A DNA stretch of 64,000 bases from SIG452 sp045541975. Its GTDB lineage: Bacteria > Bacillota > Clostridia > UMGS1840. Position numbers and translations under genes: made by a program. A model generated the notes under the pieces. The model did not search any database. It saw only the letters and a program-made list of their open reading frames with translations, and had not been told where the DNA came from. The stretch is taken from NCBI GenBank assembly GCA_045541975.1, contig JAZQKB010000037.1:124001-188000 (forward strand), written 5' to 3'. Shown one piece after another: positions 1 to 9,670 of the stretch. Each line of letters opens with the position of its first letter. Within the stretch, counting starts at the first letter, position 1.

Positions 1-660
1 CTCTCCGGAGATACCACAGTGGGAATGGAGCAACTGAGAAAAGCTTATCGGCAAGGGTTGACCCCTGCTCAAAAGATTCAAGTTGCTTACGCTGAGTTGA
101 AATTTGGGGAAGAACGGGAAGCCAAAAAAATACTGAATCTTTTGCTCATGGATTCCAAAGCGAAGCCGGCAGTAAAAGGGCAGGCTAGATGCATGATGGC
201 AATTATTGCTTTGCAGAACAAAGAGATTATAGAAGCCAAAGAAATTTTAGAAGCCATTAAAGAAAGTGGCTATGTCAACAGTAATTTCTATGCGACCTAC
301 GGATATATGGCAATCCTTACGGAGGATGCCGAGTATGCCGAAAAGGTAAATGAAGAAGCTTATCAGTACAATCCGGATCATACCGTGATATGTGATAACT
401 ACGGATTATACCTTTTCCGAAAAGGGGATTATGACAAAGCGAAAGCAATTTATTCTGCTTTGATTGAGAAGAACCCCAATTTTCCGGAAGCGTATTATAA
501 TTACGCCTGTGTTTTAGAAAAAACAGGAGAATATGACAAAGCAATTGAAATGCTCAACGAATCTTTGAATCAGGATTTCTCCGGTGTGACTACCATCCGC
601 AGAGGTGCGGTAGAGGCATATCTCCAGAGTTTAAAGAATCAAGTGGCAAAAGAACAATAG
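1..660 (+). CDS. Tetratricopeptide-repeat protein, 5'-truncated by window edge
   Basis: The reading frame is open from the first base, so the gene starts before the window and 219 codons are visible. A GTG at 19 follows a GGAG and could be a start, but the residues before it (LSGDTTVG) run smoothly into the repeat region, so I read it as internal. The visible part is all helical; the last two helix pairs (about codons 128-190) carry the TPR pattern, e.g. YLFRKGDYDKAKAIYSALI and YACVLEKTGEYDKAIEML. TPR proteins are protein-interaction scaffolds; no catalytic domain is visible. It ends 26 bp before purL, so it may be co-transcribed with it, but no functional link is evident. Confidence 0.75.
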   Translation, partial: LSGDTTVGMEQLRKAYRQGLTPAQKIQVAYAELKFGEEREAKKILNLLLMDSKAKPAVKGQARCMMAIIALQNKEIIEAKEILEAIKESGYVNSNFYATYGYMAILTEDAEYAEKVNEEAYQYNPDHTVICDNYGLYLFRKGDYDKAKAIYSALIEKNPNFPEAYYNYACVLEKTGEYDKAIEMLNESLNQDFSGVTTIRRGAVEAYLQSLKNQVAKEQ

Positions 661-686
661 AAAGGATATTTAGCGGGAGTCAGGTT

Positions 687-3600
687 ATGAAAATTTTCAG
701 AATTTATGCAGAAAAAAAAGATGGATTTGATATTGCTGCAAAATCTTGTTGCAAAGATTTAAGAGATAATTTGAATATCAAGGAACTTACCAAGGTTCGT
801 ATGTTGGTTCGTTATGATATTTGCGGCATTACCAAAGAAGAATACGAAAAAGCAAAGTATGTTATCTTCTCTGAACCGATGCAGGATGATGTATACGATG
901 AATGTGTAGATTTAGGTGATGCAAAAACATTTGTGACGGAGTATCTTCCCGGTCAGTATGATCAGCGGGCAGACTCTGCAGCACAGTGTGTGCAGGTTAT
1001 TACCGGAAAAGAACGTCCTGTTGTGAAAACTGCAACCGTGTATGCTTTTTTGGGTGATGTTTCCGACGAAAAGCTGGAAGAAATCAAAAAATATTTGATC
1101 AACCCCGTGGAAGCAAGAGAAGCAAAAGCCGAAAAACCTACCAGCTTGATTGATGCAGTTACCGAACCTGATGATGTTGCCGTAATTGACGGATTTATTT
1201 CTGCAGATGAATCCGTTTTAAAGCAGATGCTTGCTGACTACGGCTTCGCTATGGACTTTGACGATATTTCTTTCTGCCAGAAGTATTTTAAAGAGGAAGA
1301 ACAAAGAGATCCGTCTCTTACCGAGCTTCGTATGATTGATACCTACTGGTCTGATCATTGTCGTCATACCACTTTTGCAACTCATCTGACGGATATCCAG
1401 GTAGAAGATGAATTGGTAAACGAAGTTTACAAAGACTACTGCAATGCCAGAATTTCTTTAGAAAGAACTGAAAAACCCATTTGCTTAATGGATATTGCCA
1501 CCATTGCGGCAAAAGAATTGAAAAAAATGGGTTATCTCACCAACCTGGATGAATCGGAAGAAATCAATGCTTGTTCTATTGAGGTAGAAGCGGAAGTGAA
1601 CGGCAAAAAAGAAGCCTACCTCATTATGTTTAAAAACGAAACCCATAACCATCCCACCGAAATTGAACCCTTCGGCGGTGCGGCAACTTGTTTGGGCGGT
1701 GCAATCCGTGACCCGCTTTCCGGCCGTTCCTATGTGTATCAGGCAATGCGTATTACCGGTAGCGGTGACCCGAGAAAATCCTTAAAAGAAACTCTGCCCG
1801 GAAAACTGCCGCAGAGAAAAATTTCCAAAGTGGCAGCCAAAGGTTACAGTTCCTACGGTAATCAGATTGGTCTGGCAACTGGTTTGGTACGAGAAGTCTA
1901 TGACGAAGGTTATGTTGCAAAACGTTTGGAAATCGGTGCCGTAGTTGGCGCTGTTCCCAAAGCTAATGTGGTAAGAGAACGCCCCCAGCCGGGTGATAAA
2001 ATTATTCTGCTTGGCGGCAGAACCGGTCGTGACGGTTGCGGAGGTGCAACCGGTTCCTCCAAAGCACACACAATGGAATCTTTGGAAACCTGCGGTGCAG
2101 AAGTGCAGAAAGGGAATCCACCGGAAGAACGCAAAATCCAGCGTCTGATGAGAAAGAAAGAAGTTACCACCCTAATCAAACGCTGTAATGACTTTGGTGC
2201 AGGCGGTGTGTCTGTTGCCATTGGCGAACTTTGTGACGGTCTGGTAATTCAGTTAGACAAAGTTCCTAAAAAATATGAAGGCTTAGACGGAACCGAATTG
2301 GCAATTTCTGAGTCTCAGGAACGTATGGCAGTTGTGGTAGCGGCAAAAGATGCTGATAAGTTCATCGCTTATGCTAACGAAGAAAACTTAGAAGCTACCT
2401 TAGTTGCCGATGTTACCGACACCAACCGTCTGGAAATGTTCTGGAGAGGTAAAAAAATTGTAAATCTGTCCCGAACCTTCTTAAATTCCAACGGTGCTTC
2501 CAAACAGGCGAAGGTCACCGTTCCCAAAATTGAACTGAAAAATGCGTTATGTGGAGAATTTTCCGACCTTACGGAAATGTTATCCGACTTAAATATCTGC
2601 TCTCAGAAGGGCTTAATTGAAAACTTTGACTCCACTATCGGTGCGGCAACTGTGCTGATGCCTTTTGGCGGAAAATATGAATTGACTCCCGAAGATGTTA
2701 TGGCGGCAAAAATTCCTGTTGAATATGGTGATACCACCACTGCCACCGTCATGAGCTACGGTTACAATTCCAAACTGTCATCCGTATCCACCTTCCACGG
2801 TGCATACTATGCAGTGATTGAATCTGTTGCAAGAATTATTGCAGCAGGTGCAAAACTTTCCGATACCTATTTAACCTTCCAGGAATATTTTGAACGTTTA
2901 AGAGAAGAACCCACTCGTTGGGGCAAACCTTTTGCAGCACTGCTTGGTGCATACCATGCACAAAAATTGCTGAAAATTGCTGCAATTGGTGGTAAGGACT
3001 CTATGTCCGGTTCCTTTAACGATATGGATGTTCCACCCACCTTGGTTTCCTTTGCAATCGCTCCGGTTTCTACCAAACACATTATTTCCCGGGAAATGAA
3101 GCAGAACACCTCCAAGGTATATCTGTTAGAAACTCCTGTTTTGGAAAACGGTTTACTGGATATTGATAAATTCATAGAAAATATCCATTGGTTAGAAGAA
3201 AACTTAGCAAACGGTACCGTAATTTCTGCATCTGCAGTCTCTTACGGCGGTATTGCAGAAGCAGTTACCAAAATGGTACTTGGTAACCGTATCGGTTTTG
3301 CATTCTCTAAAAATGACGGTTTATTTGATAAAAAATACGGTTCTTTCGTGGTAGAAACCCAACAAGAACTGGATTTAGAATTGGTTGGTACTACCAACGT
3401 TTCTGAAACAATTTCTATGGCAGGCAAAGAATACTCGTTAGCTGACTTGTCCGATACCTTTGAAAAACCTTTAGCAAAAGTTTATCCGCCTTATGCAGAC
3501 GAAATTTCCGGCGACATTGCAGACTGCGAATACCAAACTGCAAATATCGTGACTTCTTCTGTGAAAGTGGCAAAACCCAAGGTATTGATTCCTGTGTTCC

Positions 3601-4370
3601 CAGGCTCCAACTGTGAATATGATTCTGCAAGACGGTTTGAAAAAGCAGGCGCAGAACCGGAAATTATGGTATTTAAAAACCTGACAGTTTCTATGTTGGA
3701 AGAATCCGTGGAAGCGATGGCAAATGCTATCGAAAAATCGCAGATTATGATGATTCCCGGCGGATTCTCCGGCGGGGATGAACCGGACGGAAGCGGTAAA
3801 TTCATTTCCGCAGTACTGCGTAACCCGAAAATCAAAGATGCTATCAACAAACTTCTGTATCAGAGAGACGGCTTGATGTTGGGTATTTGTAACGGCTTCC
3901 AGGCATTAATTAAATTAGGTCTGGTTCCCTATGGTGATATTTTAGAACCCAACGAAAACTGGCCAACTCTGACCTTTAACACCATTCCTCGCCATATTTC
4001 GACTATGGTAGACGTCAAAGTAGCATCCAATCTGTCTCCCTGGTTAGCCAATACCAAGGTAGGAGATGTGTATAAAACTGCAATTTCCCATGGGGAAGGC
4101 AGATTTACCGCACCCAAAGCTGTTTTGGATGAACTCATCAAAAACGGTCAGGTTGCAACCCAGTATGTGGATCCCAACGGAAACCCCACTTATGATCCCA
4201 GATATAATCCCAACGGTTCTCTCTGCTCCATTGAAGGGATTACCTCCAAAGACGGCAGAATCTTCGGTAAAATGGGTCACTCTGAACGTATTGCTGACAG
4301 CCTTTATAAAAACATCGACGGCTCTTTTGATATGAAACTCTTTGAATCCGGTGTGGCTTACTTCAAATAA
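687..4370 (+). CDS. purL: Phosphoribosylformylglycinamidine synthase, single-chain
   Basis: Fourth step of de novo purine synthesis: FGAR + glutamine + ATP gives FGAM. At 1227 aa it is the large fused form, with synthetase and glutaminase in one chain. The family motif WSDHCRHTTF lies near residue 221. The C-terminal class I glutaminase domain begins about residue 966 (IPVFPGSNCEYDSA), has the nucleophile Cys in GICNGF near 1068 and the catalytic His in SHGEGRF near 1134. ATG 687 is preceded by GGGAG. The single-chain form is unlike the split PurL/PurQ/PurS of Bacillus but occurs widely in Clostridia. No other pur synthesis gene is in the window; the next gene is a purine nucleoside phosphorylase, 11 bp downstream. 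Confidence 0.95.
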   Translation: MKIFRIYAEKKDGFDIAAKSCCKDLRDNLNIKELTKVRMLVRYDICGITKEEYEKAKYVIFSEPMQDDVYDECVDLGDAKTFVTEYLPGQYDQRADSAAQCVQVITGKERPVVKTATVYAFLGDVSDEKLEEIKKYLINPVEAREAKAEKPTSLIDAVTEPDDVAVIDGFISADESVLKQMLADYGFAMDFDDISFCQKYFKEEEQRDPSLTELRMIDTYWSDHCRHTTFATHLTDIQVEDELVNEVYKDYCNARISLERTEKPICLMDIATIAAKELKKMGYLTNLDESEEINACSIEVEAEVNGKKEAYLIMFKNETHNHPTEIEPFGGAATCLGGAIRDPLSGRSYVYQAMRITGSGDPRKSLKETLPGKLPQRKISKVAAKGYSSYGNQIGLATGLVREVYDEGYVAKRLEIGAVVGAVPKANVVRERPQPGDKIILLGGRTGRDGCGGATGSSKAHTMESLETCGAEVQKGNPPEERKIQRLMRKKEVTTLIKRCNDFGAGGVSVAIGELCDGLVIQLDKVPKKYEGLDGTELAISESQERMAVVVAAKDADKFIAYANEENLEATLVADVTDTNRLEMFWRGKKIVNLSRTFLNSNGASKQAKVTVPKIELKNALCGEFSDLTEMLSDLNICSQKGLIENFDSTIGAATVLMPFGGKYELTPEDVMAAKIPVEYGDTTTATVMSYGYNSKLSSVSTFHGAYYAVIESVARIIAAGAKLSDTYLTFQEYFERLREEPTRWGKPFAALLGAYHAQKLLKIAAIGGKDSMSGSFNDMDVPPTLVSFAIAPVSTKHIISREMKQNTSKVYLLETPVLENGLLDIDKFIENIHWLEENLANGTVISASAVSYGGIAEAVTKMVLGNRIGFAFSKNDGLFDKKYGSFVVETQQELDLELVGTTNVSETISMAGKEYSLADLSDTFEKPLAKVYPPYADEISGDIADCEYQTANIVTSSVKVAKPKVLIPVFPGSNCEYDSARRFEKAGAEPEIMVFKNLTVSMLEESVEAMANAIEKSQIMMIPGGFSGGDEPDGSGKFISAVLRNPKIKDAINKLLYQRDGLMLGICNGFQALIKLGLVPYGDILEPNENWPTLTFNTIPRHISTMVDVKVASNLSPWLANTKVGDVYKTAISHGEGRFTAPKAVLDELIKNGQVATQYVDPNGNPTYDPRYNPNGSLCSIEGITSKDGRIFGKMGHSERIADSLYKNIDGSFDMKLFESGVAYFK

Positions 4371-4381
4371 ATGAGGTCTTT

Positions 4382-5194
4382 ATGATGACTGATTATCAGA
4401 AAGCAGCTGCTTTCTTACAGAAAAAAATAAACGGAGTCTACGATACCTGCGTGGTATTAGGCTCCGGCTACGGCAATTTAATCGACAAATTGCCCAATAA
4501 ACTGACAATATCCTACGGGGATATTCCCGGTTTTCCCGTTTCTACGGTACCGGGACACCGTGGAGAAATGGTCTTCGCTCAACTGGACGGAAAAAACGTG
4601 ATTTTTATGTCCGGTCGGTTTCACTTTTATGAAGGCTACACCATGAGGGAAGCAACCTTTTATGTGCGAGTGTTAAAACTCCTCGGGGTAAACAATTTAA
4701 TTCTCACAAACGCTGCAGGTGGCATCAATCCCAAGTTTCACCCGGGAGATTTGGTGGTTATTTCTGACCATATCAAACTGGGACTGCAAAGTCCTTTGTT
4801 TGGTCCCAATGAGGATTCCTTCGGACCCCGTTTTCATGATATGTCTTGTGCGTATTCCAAAGAATTGCGGAGCCGTTGTGAAGAAGCTTTCCAAAAGCTT
4901 GGTATCACCTATCAGACCGGTGTATACGCCATGATGGGCGGCCCTCAGTTTGAAACTCCAGCGGAAATTCGTGCTCTTGGTATTTTAGGTGCCGACATGG
5001 TGGGAATGTCTACCGTTCCGGAAGTGATTGTTGCCAATCATTGCGGAATGAAGGTTTTGGGTATTTCTTTAATTTCCAATCTTGCAGCGGGAATTTCCAA
5101 GGTACCTCTGTCTCATGAGGAAGTCATGGAAGAGGGAAGAAAAGCTACTGAAATTTTTTGGAAGGTGCTAACAGAATTGATGCACCTGATCTAA
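4382..5194 (+). CDS. punA: Purine nucleoside phosphorylase
   Basis: Phosphorolysis of purine nucleosides (inosine, guanosine) to base plus ribose-1-phosphate. The 270-aa product has the trimeric PNP family signatures: VVLGSGYG near the N-terminus (phosphate site), VPGHRGEM, GRFHFYEGY, TNAAGGINP, the MGGPQFETPAEIR loop (purine-site Glu) and GMSTVPEV followed by SLISNLAAG. Two consecutive ATGs (4382, 4385) follow GAGG; the second has the better spacing. It sits 11 bp after purL and 21 bp before an S-adenosylhomocysteine hydrolase, so a role in salvage of the nucleoside released from SAH is a reasonable inference. Confidence 0.93.
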   Translation: MMTDYQKAAAFLQKKINGVYDTCVVLGSGYGNLIDKLPNKLTISYGDIPGFPVSTVPGHRGEMVFAQLDGKNVIFMSGRFHFYEGYTMREATFYVRVLKLLGVNNLILTNAAGGINPKFHPGDLVVISDHIKLGLQSPLFGPNEDSFGPRFHDMSCAYSKELRSRCEEAFQKLGITYQTGVYAMMGGPQFETPAEIRALGILGADMVGMSTVPEVIVANHCGMKVLGISLISNLAAGISKVPLSHEEVMEEGRKATEIFWKVLTELMHLI

Positions 5195-5215
5195 GAACAA
5201 AAAAGGAAAAGAATT

Positions 5216-6439
5216 ATGAATGATTTTGTTTTAAGCGGTCAGAAAAAAATAGCATGGGCAAAACGGTTTATGCCCGTGCTCACAGAAATTGAAAAGGATT
5301 TTGTGGAAAAACAGGTGTTTTCCGGACTGAAAATCACAGTTTGTATTCACTTAGAAGCCAAAACAGCTTGTTTTGTGAAAATGCTTAAAAATGCAGGTGC
5401 TTGTGTGACAGCCACCGGTTGCAATCCGTTGTCCACTCAGGATGATGTGTGTGAAGCACTTCGTGCTGACGGGATCCGTGTCTGTGCAAAACACGGTGTT
5501 TCTATGGAAGAATACCAGCGCCATCTGGAAGAATCCTTATCCGACGGACCCGATTTGATTTTGGATGACGGCGGTGATTTAACCGACATTATTCACCATA
5601 AAATGCCTCATCTTGCCGACAAACTAATTGGTGGAACCGAAGAAACTACTACCGGAGTAAACCGCTTAAAAAATTTAGCTCAGAAAAACGAAATCAAATA
5701 TCCCATTATTGCAGCAAACGATGCAATGATGAAATTTTTATTTGATAACCGATACGGTACCGGTCAATCTGTTTGGGACGGTATCAACCGCACAACCAAT
5801 CTGGTGGTTGCAGGCAAAACCGTTGTGATTGCTGGCTATGGCTGGTGTGGACGAGGTGCAGCACTGCGTGCGAAAGGATTGGGCGCAAAAGTGATTATCA
5901 CCGAAATTGATGAAATTAAAGCCATTGAAGCGGTAATGGATGGTCATACTGTGATGAAAATGGACGATGCTGCAAAGTTGGGTGATATTTTCGTGACCTT
6001 AACCGGTTGTAAGGATGTTATTACCAAACGGCATTTCCAAGTGATGAAAAACGGTGCCGTGTTAGCCAATGCAGGACATTTTGACGTGGAAATCAATAAG
6101 GGGGATTTACTTTCCTTAAGCAAATCTTGCGAAGAAACCCGTCAGAATATTGAAACTTATACACTACAAAACGGTAACGAAATCCATTTACTTGCAGAAG
6201 GCAGACTGGTAAATTTAGCAGCAGGGGACGGACATCCTGCTGAAATTATGGATATGAGTTTTTCGGTGCAGGCATTGGCATTACAGTTCCTAAAAGAGCA
6301 TAAAAATGAACTGATGCCCGGCATGCATTATCTGCCGGAAGAGATTAACCGTAAGATTGCAACCATTAAGTTGCAGGCTTTAGGGGCCGGACTTGATCAG
6401 CTGACTCCAGAACAGAAAAGTTATTATTTTTGTGAATAA
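5216..6439 (+). CDS. ahcY: S-adenosylhomocysteine hydrolase (short archaeal/Thermotoga-like type)
   Basis: Reversible hydrolysis of S-adenosylhomocysteine to homocysteine and adenosine, removing the by-product of methyltransferases. The 407-aa length fits the short form found in archaea, Thermotoga and some Clostridia rather than the longer form of about 470 aa. Visible signatures: DDGGDLT, the GGTEETTTGVNRL stretch, the NAD-binding loop VIAGYGWCGRG near residue 200, NAGHFDVEI, and NLAAGDGHPAEIMD. The C-terminus ends SYYFCE instead of the HYRY seen in long forms. Some short homologues in methanogens act on S-inosylhomocysteine, so substrate is not certain. ATG follows AAAAGGAAAAG. Likely one operon with purL and the phosphorylase. 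Confidence 0.92.
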   Translation: MNDFVLSGQKKIAWAKRFMPVLTEIEKDFVEKQVFSGLKITVCIHLEAKTACFVKMLKNAGACVTATGCNPLSTQDDVCEALRADGIRVCAKHGVSMEEYQRHLEESLSDGPDLILDDGGDLTDIIHHKMPHLADKLIGGTEETTTGVNRLKNLAQKNEIKYPIIAANDAMMKFLFDNRYGTGQSVWDGINRTTNLVVAGKTVVIAGYGWCGRGAALRAKGLGAKVIITEIDEIKAIEAVMDGHTVMKMDDAAKLGDIFVTLTGCKDVITKRHFQVMKNGAVLANAGHFDVEINKGDLLSLSKSCEETRQNIETYTLQNGNEIHLLAEGRLVNLAAGDGHPAEIMDMSFSVQALALQFLKEHKNELMPGMHYLPEEINRKIATIKLQALGAGLDQLTPEQKSYYFCE

Positions 6440-6469
6440 AATCTGTAAATAAATTCGAGGGATTGTTTT

Positions 6470-8275
6470 ATGAAAAATTTCTTCACCACAAAAAATATTG
6501 TGATCACAGGGATTGCTCTGTTTGTGGTTCTTTTACTGTTATTGATTGTTCCCCCTGTATGTGATGCATATTTTTCCAGTGCCGTCAACACAGGAGTGAA
6601 TTTTCAGGGAACACATATTGGCGGTAAAGATGCAACGGAAGTTGCCATCATGTTGGATCAACTGATTGCAGAACCTAAGCAAACTACCGTTAAAGTTGCC
6701 GATCAGACGATTTCTTTAGATTTAAATTCTGCAGGGTTCTCCATTGATAAAGAACAGACTTTGGCAGAAATTATGGCTTTGGGAAAACATAATTTTTTGG
6801 ATTCTCTTTTATGTCGTTGGCAAGGATGGAATGCCCCGATTTGCTATCAGCCGGATACCGAAATGTTTACTACCGTGACGGAAGCTTTGCTGCAGCAGGC
6901 AGGACTTACAGAACAGCGTTTTGATTACACCATTAACGGTGATCAGGCAGAGATTGTCATTCGTCCTGATACCGAAACATATGCAATTGAGACTCTTTAT
7001 CAAGAAATTCTCGCTGATTATCCCAATGTGAAAGCAGAGTATGCTTTGTCAAAAGATGCGATTACACCGATTACTGCTCAAGAAATTGCTCAGATTATCA
7101 ATATTCCCGTGATGGATGCCCGCATTGATGAAAAGGACGGCAAAAAAGTAGTTGTTCCGCATCAGGTTGGTGTATCTGTGGAAGAGGAATCTTTAGCAGA
7201 AGTGCTAAAAAGCGGAGAACTGGAATTTTCGGTTCCTGTTACCGTGTTAAAACCGGAAGTGTATACCGACGATTTATCCACCGATGCTTTCCCGAATCGT
7301 CTGGCGACTTATTCCACCAATTATAAGGAATGGGAAACTTCCCGTACCTCCAATGTAAAACTGGCAGCACAGAAGGTAAACGGCACTGTGTTAAACAGCG
7401 GTGACATTTTCTCCTTTAACCAGGTTGTGGGAAAACGTTCTTATGAAAACGGTTTTAAAGATGCTAAAATCTTTTTGGCAGACAAAGTGGTTGACGGTAC
7501 CGGCGGTGGAATTTGTCAGGTTTCTTCCACCATTTATCCTGCCGTGTTATATAGTGACTTAAAAATTGTGGAACGAAGAAACCATAACTTCGTGGTGTCC
7601 TATGCCAAATCCGGTATTGATGCTACGGTGGTATACGGTTCCATTGACTTTAAATTCCAGAACAGTCTGCAAAACCCCATTAAAATTAAAGCATTTGCCT
7701 CCAACGGCGTGATGACTGTAGAAATTTGGGGAACCAAAGAAAACAACAATACCGTGGAATTAACGACAGAGTATTTAGGCTCTTATGCACGCGGTGTGAA
7801 ATATGAATATAACGAAAATTTAGCACCCGGAGAAGAAGTGGTTACTCAGGCCGGTTATGACGGTTTGAAGGTGCGTGCATACCGCATTGTTAAAGATGAA
7901 AACGGCACCGTCTTACGTACTGACAACTTAGGTGTTTCCAATTATGTTCCTTTGGCAAAAACCATTGAAACTTCCGACTTGGGTCTGGTTGAAACCGGTA
8001 TTCCCACGGAAAATCCCGAAGAAAATCCGGAAGCAACACCATCACCAGCACCGGGCGAAGGAGAGACTGGGGAAGCTACCGAAAGCACTCCCACACCTGC
8101 TCCTACCGAAGAAGTGACACCTACTCCGGATCCCATTTCTCAAGCAACTCCGGATGTTACCCCGATTCCTGAAGCTACCGCAGAACCAACGCAAGAACCT
8201 ATTCCGGAAGTGACGATTCCACCTCAGGAAACTCCCTCTGGAGAAGTTGACTCGGAACCGGCAGCATCGTTTTAG
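6470..8275 (+). CDS. VanW-family envelope protein with peptidoglycan-binding domain
   Basis: A 601-aa membrane-anchored extracytoplasmic protein. Residues about 10-32 form one hydrophobic signal anchor. Residues about 50-250 resemble the YoaR/peptidoglycan-binding (PG_binding_4) module common before VanW domains. The VanW domain covers about 285-410, with SFNQVVGKRSYENG, GGGICQVSST and RRNHNFVVSY. After about residue 500 the protein becomes a Pro/Glu/Thr/Ser-rich tail with PTPAPTEE and ATPSPAPGE type segments, probably a wall-spanning linker. The biochemical function of VanW proteins is unknown; the name comes from a vancomycin-resistance cluster, and no van genes are here. It sits between ahcY and rnfC without an obvious functional tie. 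Confidence 0.88.
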   Translation: MKNFFTTKNIVITGIALFVVLLLLLIVPPVCDAYFSSAVNTGVNFQGTHIGGKDATEVAIMLDQLIAEPKQTTVKVADQTISLDLNSAGFSIDKEQTLAEIMALGKHNFLDSLLCRWQGWNAPICYQPDTEMFTTVTEALLQQAGLTEQRFDYTINGDQAEIVIRPDTETYAIETLYQEILADYPNVKAEYALSKDAITPITAQEIAQIINIPVMDARIDEKDGKKVVVPHQVGVSVEEESLAEVLKSGELEFSVPVTVLKPEVYTDDLSTDAFPNRLATYSTNYKEWETSRTSNVKLAAQKVNGTVLNSGDIFSFNQVVGKRSYENGFKDAKIFLADKVVDGTGGGICQVSSTIYPAVLYSDLKIVERRNHNFVVSYAKSGIDATVVYGSIDFKFQNSLQNPIKIKAFASNGVMTVEIWGTKENNNTVELTTEYLGSYARGVKYEYNENLAPGEEVVTQAGYDGLKVRAYRIVKDENGTVLRTDNLGVSNYVPLAKTIETSDLGLVETGIPTENPEENPEATPSPAPGEGETGEATESTPTPAPTEEVTPTPDPISQATPDVTPIPEATAEPTQEPIPEVTIPPQETPSGEVDSEPAASF

Positions 8276-8305
8276 ATTGATTGAACCTAAGGAGGTTATT
8301 GCAAC

Positions 8306-9607
8306 ATGGCACGAACATTTCGAGGAGGCTTTCATCCCGAAGAACACAAAGATATTACAGCAGGAAGAACGATTATCGTTATGGATGCTCCCGGCACAGT
8401 GGTTATCCCGATGTCACAGCATATCGGTGCACCTTGCAGTCCGCTTGTGAAAGTTGGCGACGAGGTGCAAATCGGACAAAAAATCGGGGAACCTCAGGGG
8501 TTTGTATCCGTTCCGGTGCATGCTTCTGTTTCCGGTAAGGTTATTGCGGTTGAAGAACGTCCGCATACAGGATTGGGAAAATGCCTATCTGTTGTAATTG
8601 AAAACGATTTTTCTGATACTGTTTCAGAAACAGTAATTCCGAAAAATCCGGATAAAATGACAGCAAAAGAATTAGTGGATGCGATTAAAGAAGCAGGCAT
8701 TGTCGGAATGGGCGGTGCCACATTCCCAACGCACATTAAACTTTCTCCGCCGGAAGGGAAAAAGGCGGACTGCGTGATCTTAAACGGTGCGGAATGTGAA
8801 CCCTTTTTAACAGCAGACCACCGTGTGATGCTGGAGAATCCCGATGATATCATTGACGGCTTAAAAATTATGATGAAGATTCTGGATGTGCATCGCGGTT
8901 ATATTGCCATTGAAGATAACAAAAAAGACGCTTTTCGTCTGATGAAAGATAAATGTATGGCAGAACCTGAAATTGAAGCAGTTCTGGTAAAAACAAAATA
9001 TCCCCAGGGCTGTGAAAAACAGTTGATTGATTCCGTATTAAAACGGGAAGTTAAATCAGGTCAGCTTCCCATTGATGCAGGTGTGGTGGTGCAAAATGTG
9101 GCATCTGCTGCCGAAATATCCACAGCGATTCGTACCGGTATGCCACTGGTGAAACGAGTTGTTACCGTATCGGGAAGCGGTTGTCAGAATCCTCAGAATC
9201 TCTTGGTTCGGATCGGTACACCGCTATCCGCTTTGGCAGAATATACTGGCATTACCGACGGTATTAAAAAGGTGTTGGCTGGCGGACCGATGATGGGTGC
9301 TGCACAGTATACCTTGGATGCTCCGGCTATTAAGGGAACATCCGGATTGTTGTTCTTTACAGACCGGGAGTACCGTCATTATGAACCGAAAGATTGCCTC
9401 AAATGTGGAAGATGCGTGCAACATTGCCCCATGAGACTGATGCCTCTGATGATTATGGCTCATGCAGAACTGAATAATTTGGACCAGGCTGTTCGCTATG
9501 GTTTAAAGGACTGTATGGAATGCGGAACCTGCAGTTATATCTGTCCTTCCAGAAGACATCTGGTTCAGACATTTAAAATTGCAAAGGCTAATCTTCCGAG
9601 AAACTAA
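8306..9607 (+). CDS. rnfC: Electron transport complex subunit RnfC
   Basis: First gene of the rnf operon. RnfC is the peripheral subunit that exchanges electrons with NAD(H) in the ferredoxin:NAD+ oxidoreductase that pumps Na+ or H+. The 433-aa protein has an N-terminal lipoyl-like region (PVHASVSGKVIAVEE), the nucleotide/FMN-binding Rossmann region with GIVGMGGATFPTHIK and LNGAECEPFLTADHR, and two C-terminal 4Fe-4S motifs, CLKCGRCVQHCP and CMECGTCSYICP. ATG 8306 follows a perfect GGAGG with 10-bp spacing. It is the start of a six-gene run in the standard clostridial order. Confidence 0.96.
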   Translation: MARTFRGGFHPEEHKDITAGRTIIVMDAPGTVVIPMSQHIGAPCSPLVKVGDEVQIGQKIGEPQGFVSVPVHASVSGKVIAVEERPHTGLGKCLSVVIENDFSDTVSETVIPKNPDKMTAKELVDAIKEAGIVGMGGATFPTHIKLSPPEGKKADCVILNGAECEPFLTADHRVMLENPDDIIDGLKIMMKILDVHRGYIAIEDNKKDAFRLMKDKCMAEPEIEAVLVKTKYPQGCEKQLIDSVLKREVKSGQLPIDAGVVVQNVASAAEISTAIRTGMPLVKRVVTVSGSGCQNPQNLLVRIGTPLSALAEYTGITDGIKKVLAGGPMMGAAQYTLDAPAIKGTSGLLFFTDREYRHYEPKDCLKCGRCVQHCPMRLMPLMIMAHAELNNLDQAVRYGLKDCMECGTCSYICPSRRHLVQTFKIAKANLPRN

Positions 9608-9670
9608 TGGTTTTTGTATTGACTGTGTAGAAAGGATCGTAAAATTGCCTTCTGGCATTGGGTGAATTAT

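Noticed and set aside
4066..4335. 89-codon open frame on the plus strand inside the 3' end of purL
   Set aside because: Out of frame with a full, well-conserved purL glutaminase domain; no ribosome-binding site and no recognisable product.
8020..8270. Pro/Thr/Glu-rich repeats at the end of the VanW gene, possible tandem repeat
   Set aside because: Unit lengths and bases vary; it is low-complexity linker sequence rather than a DNA tandem repeat.
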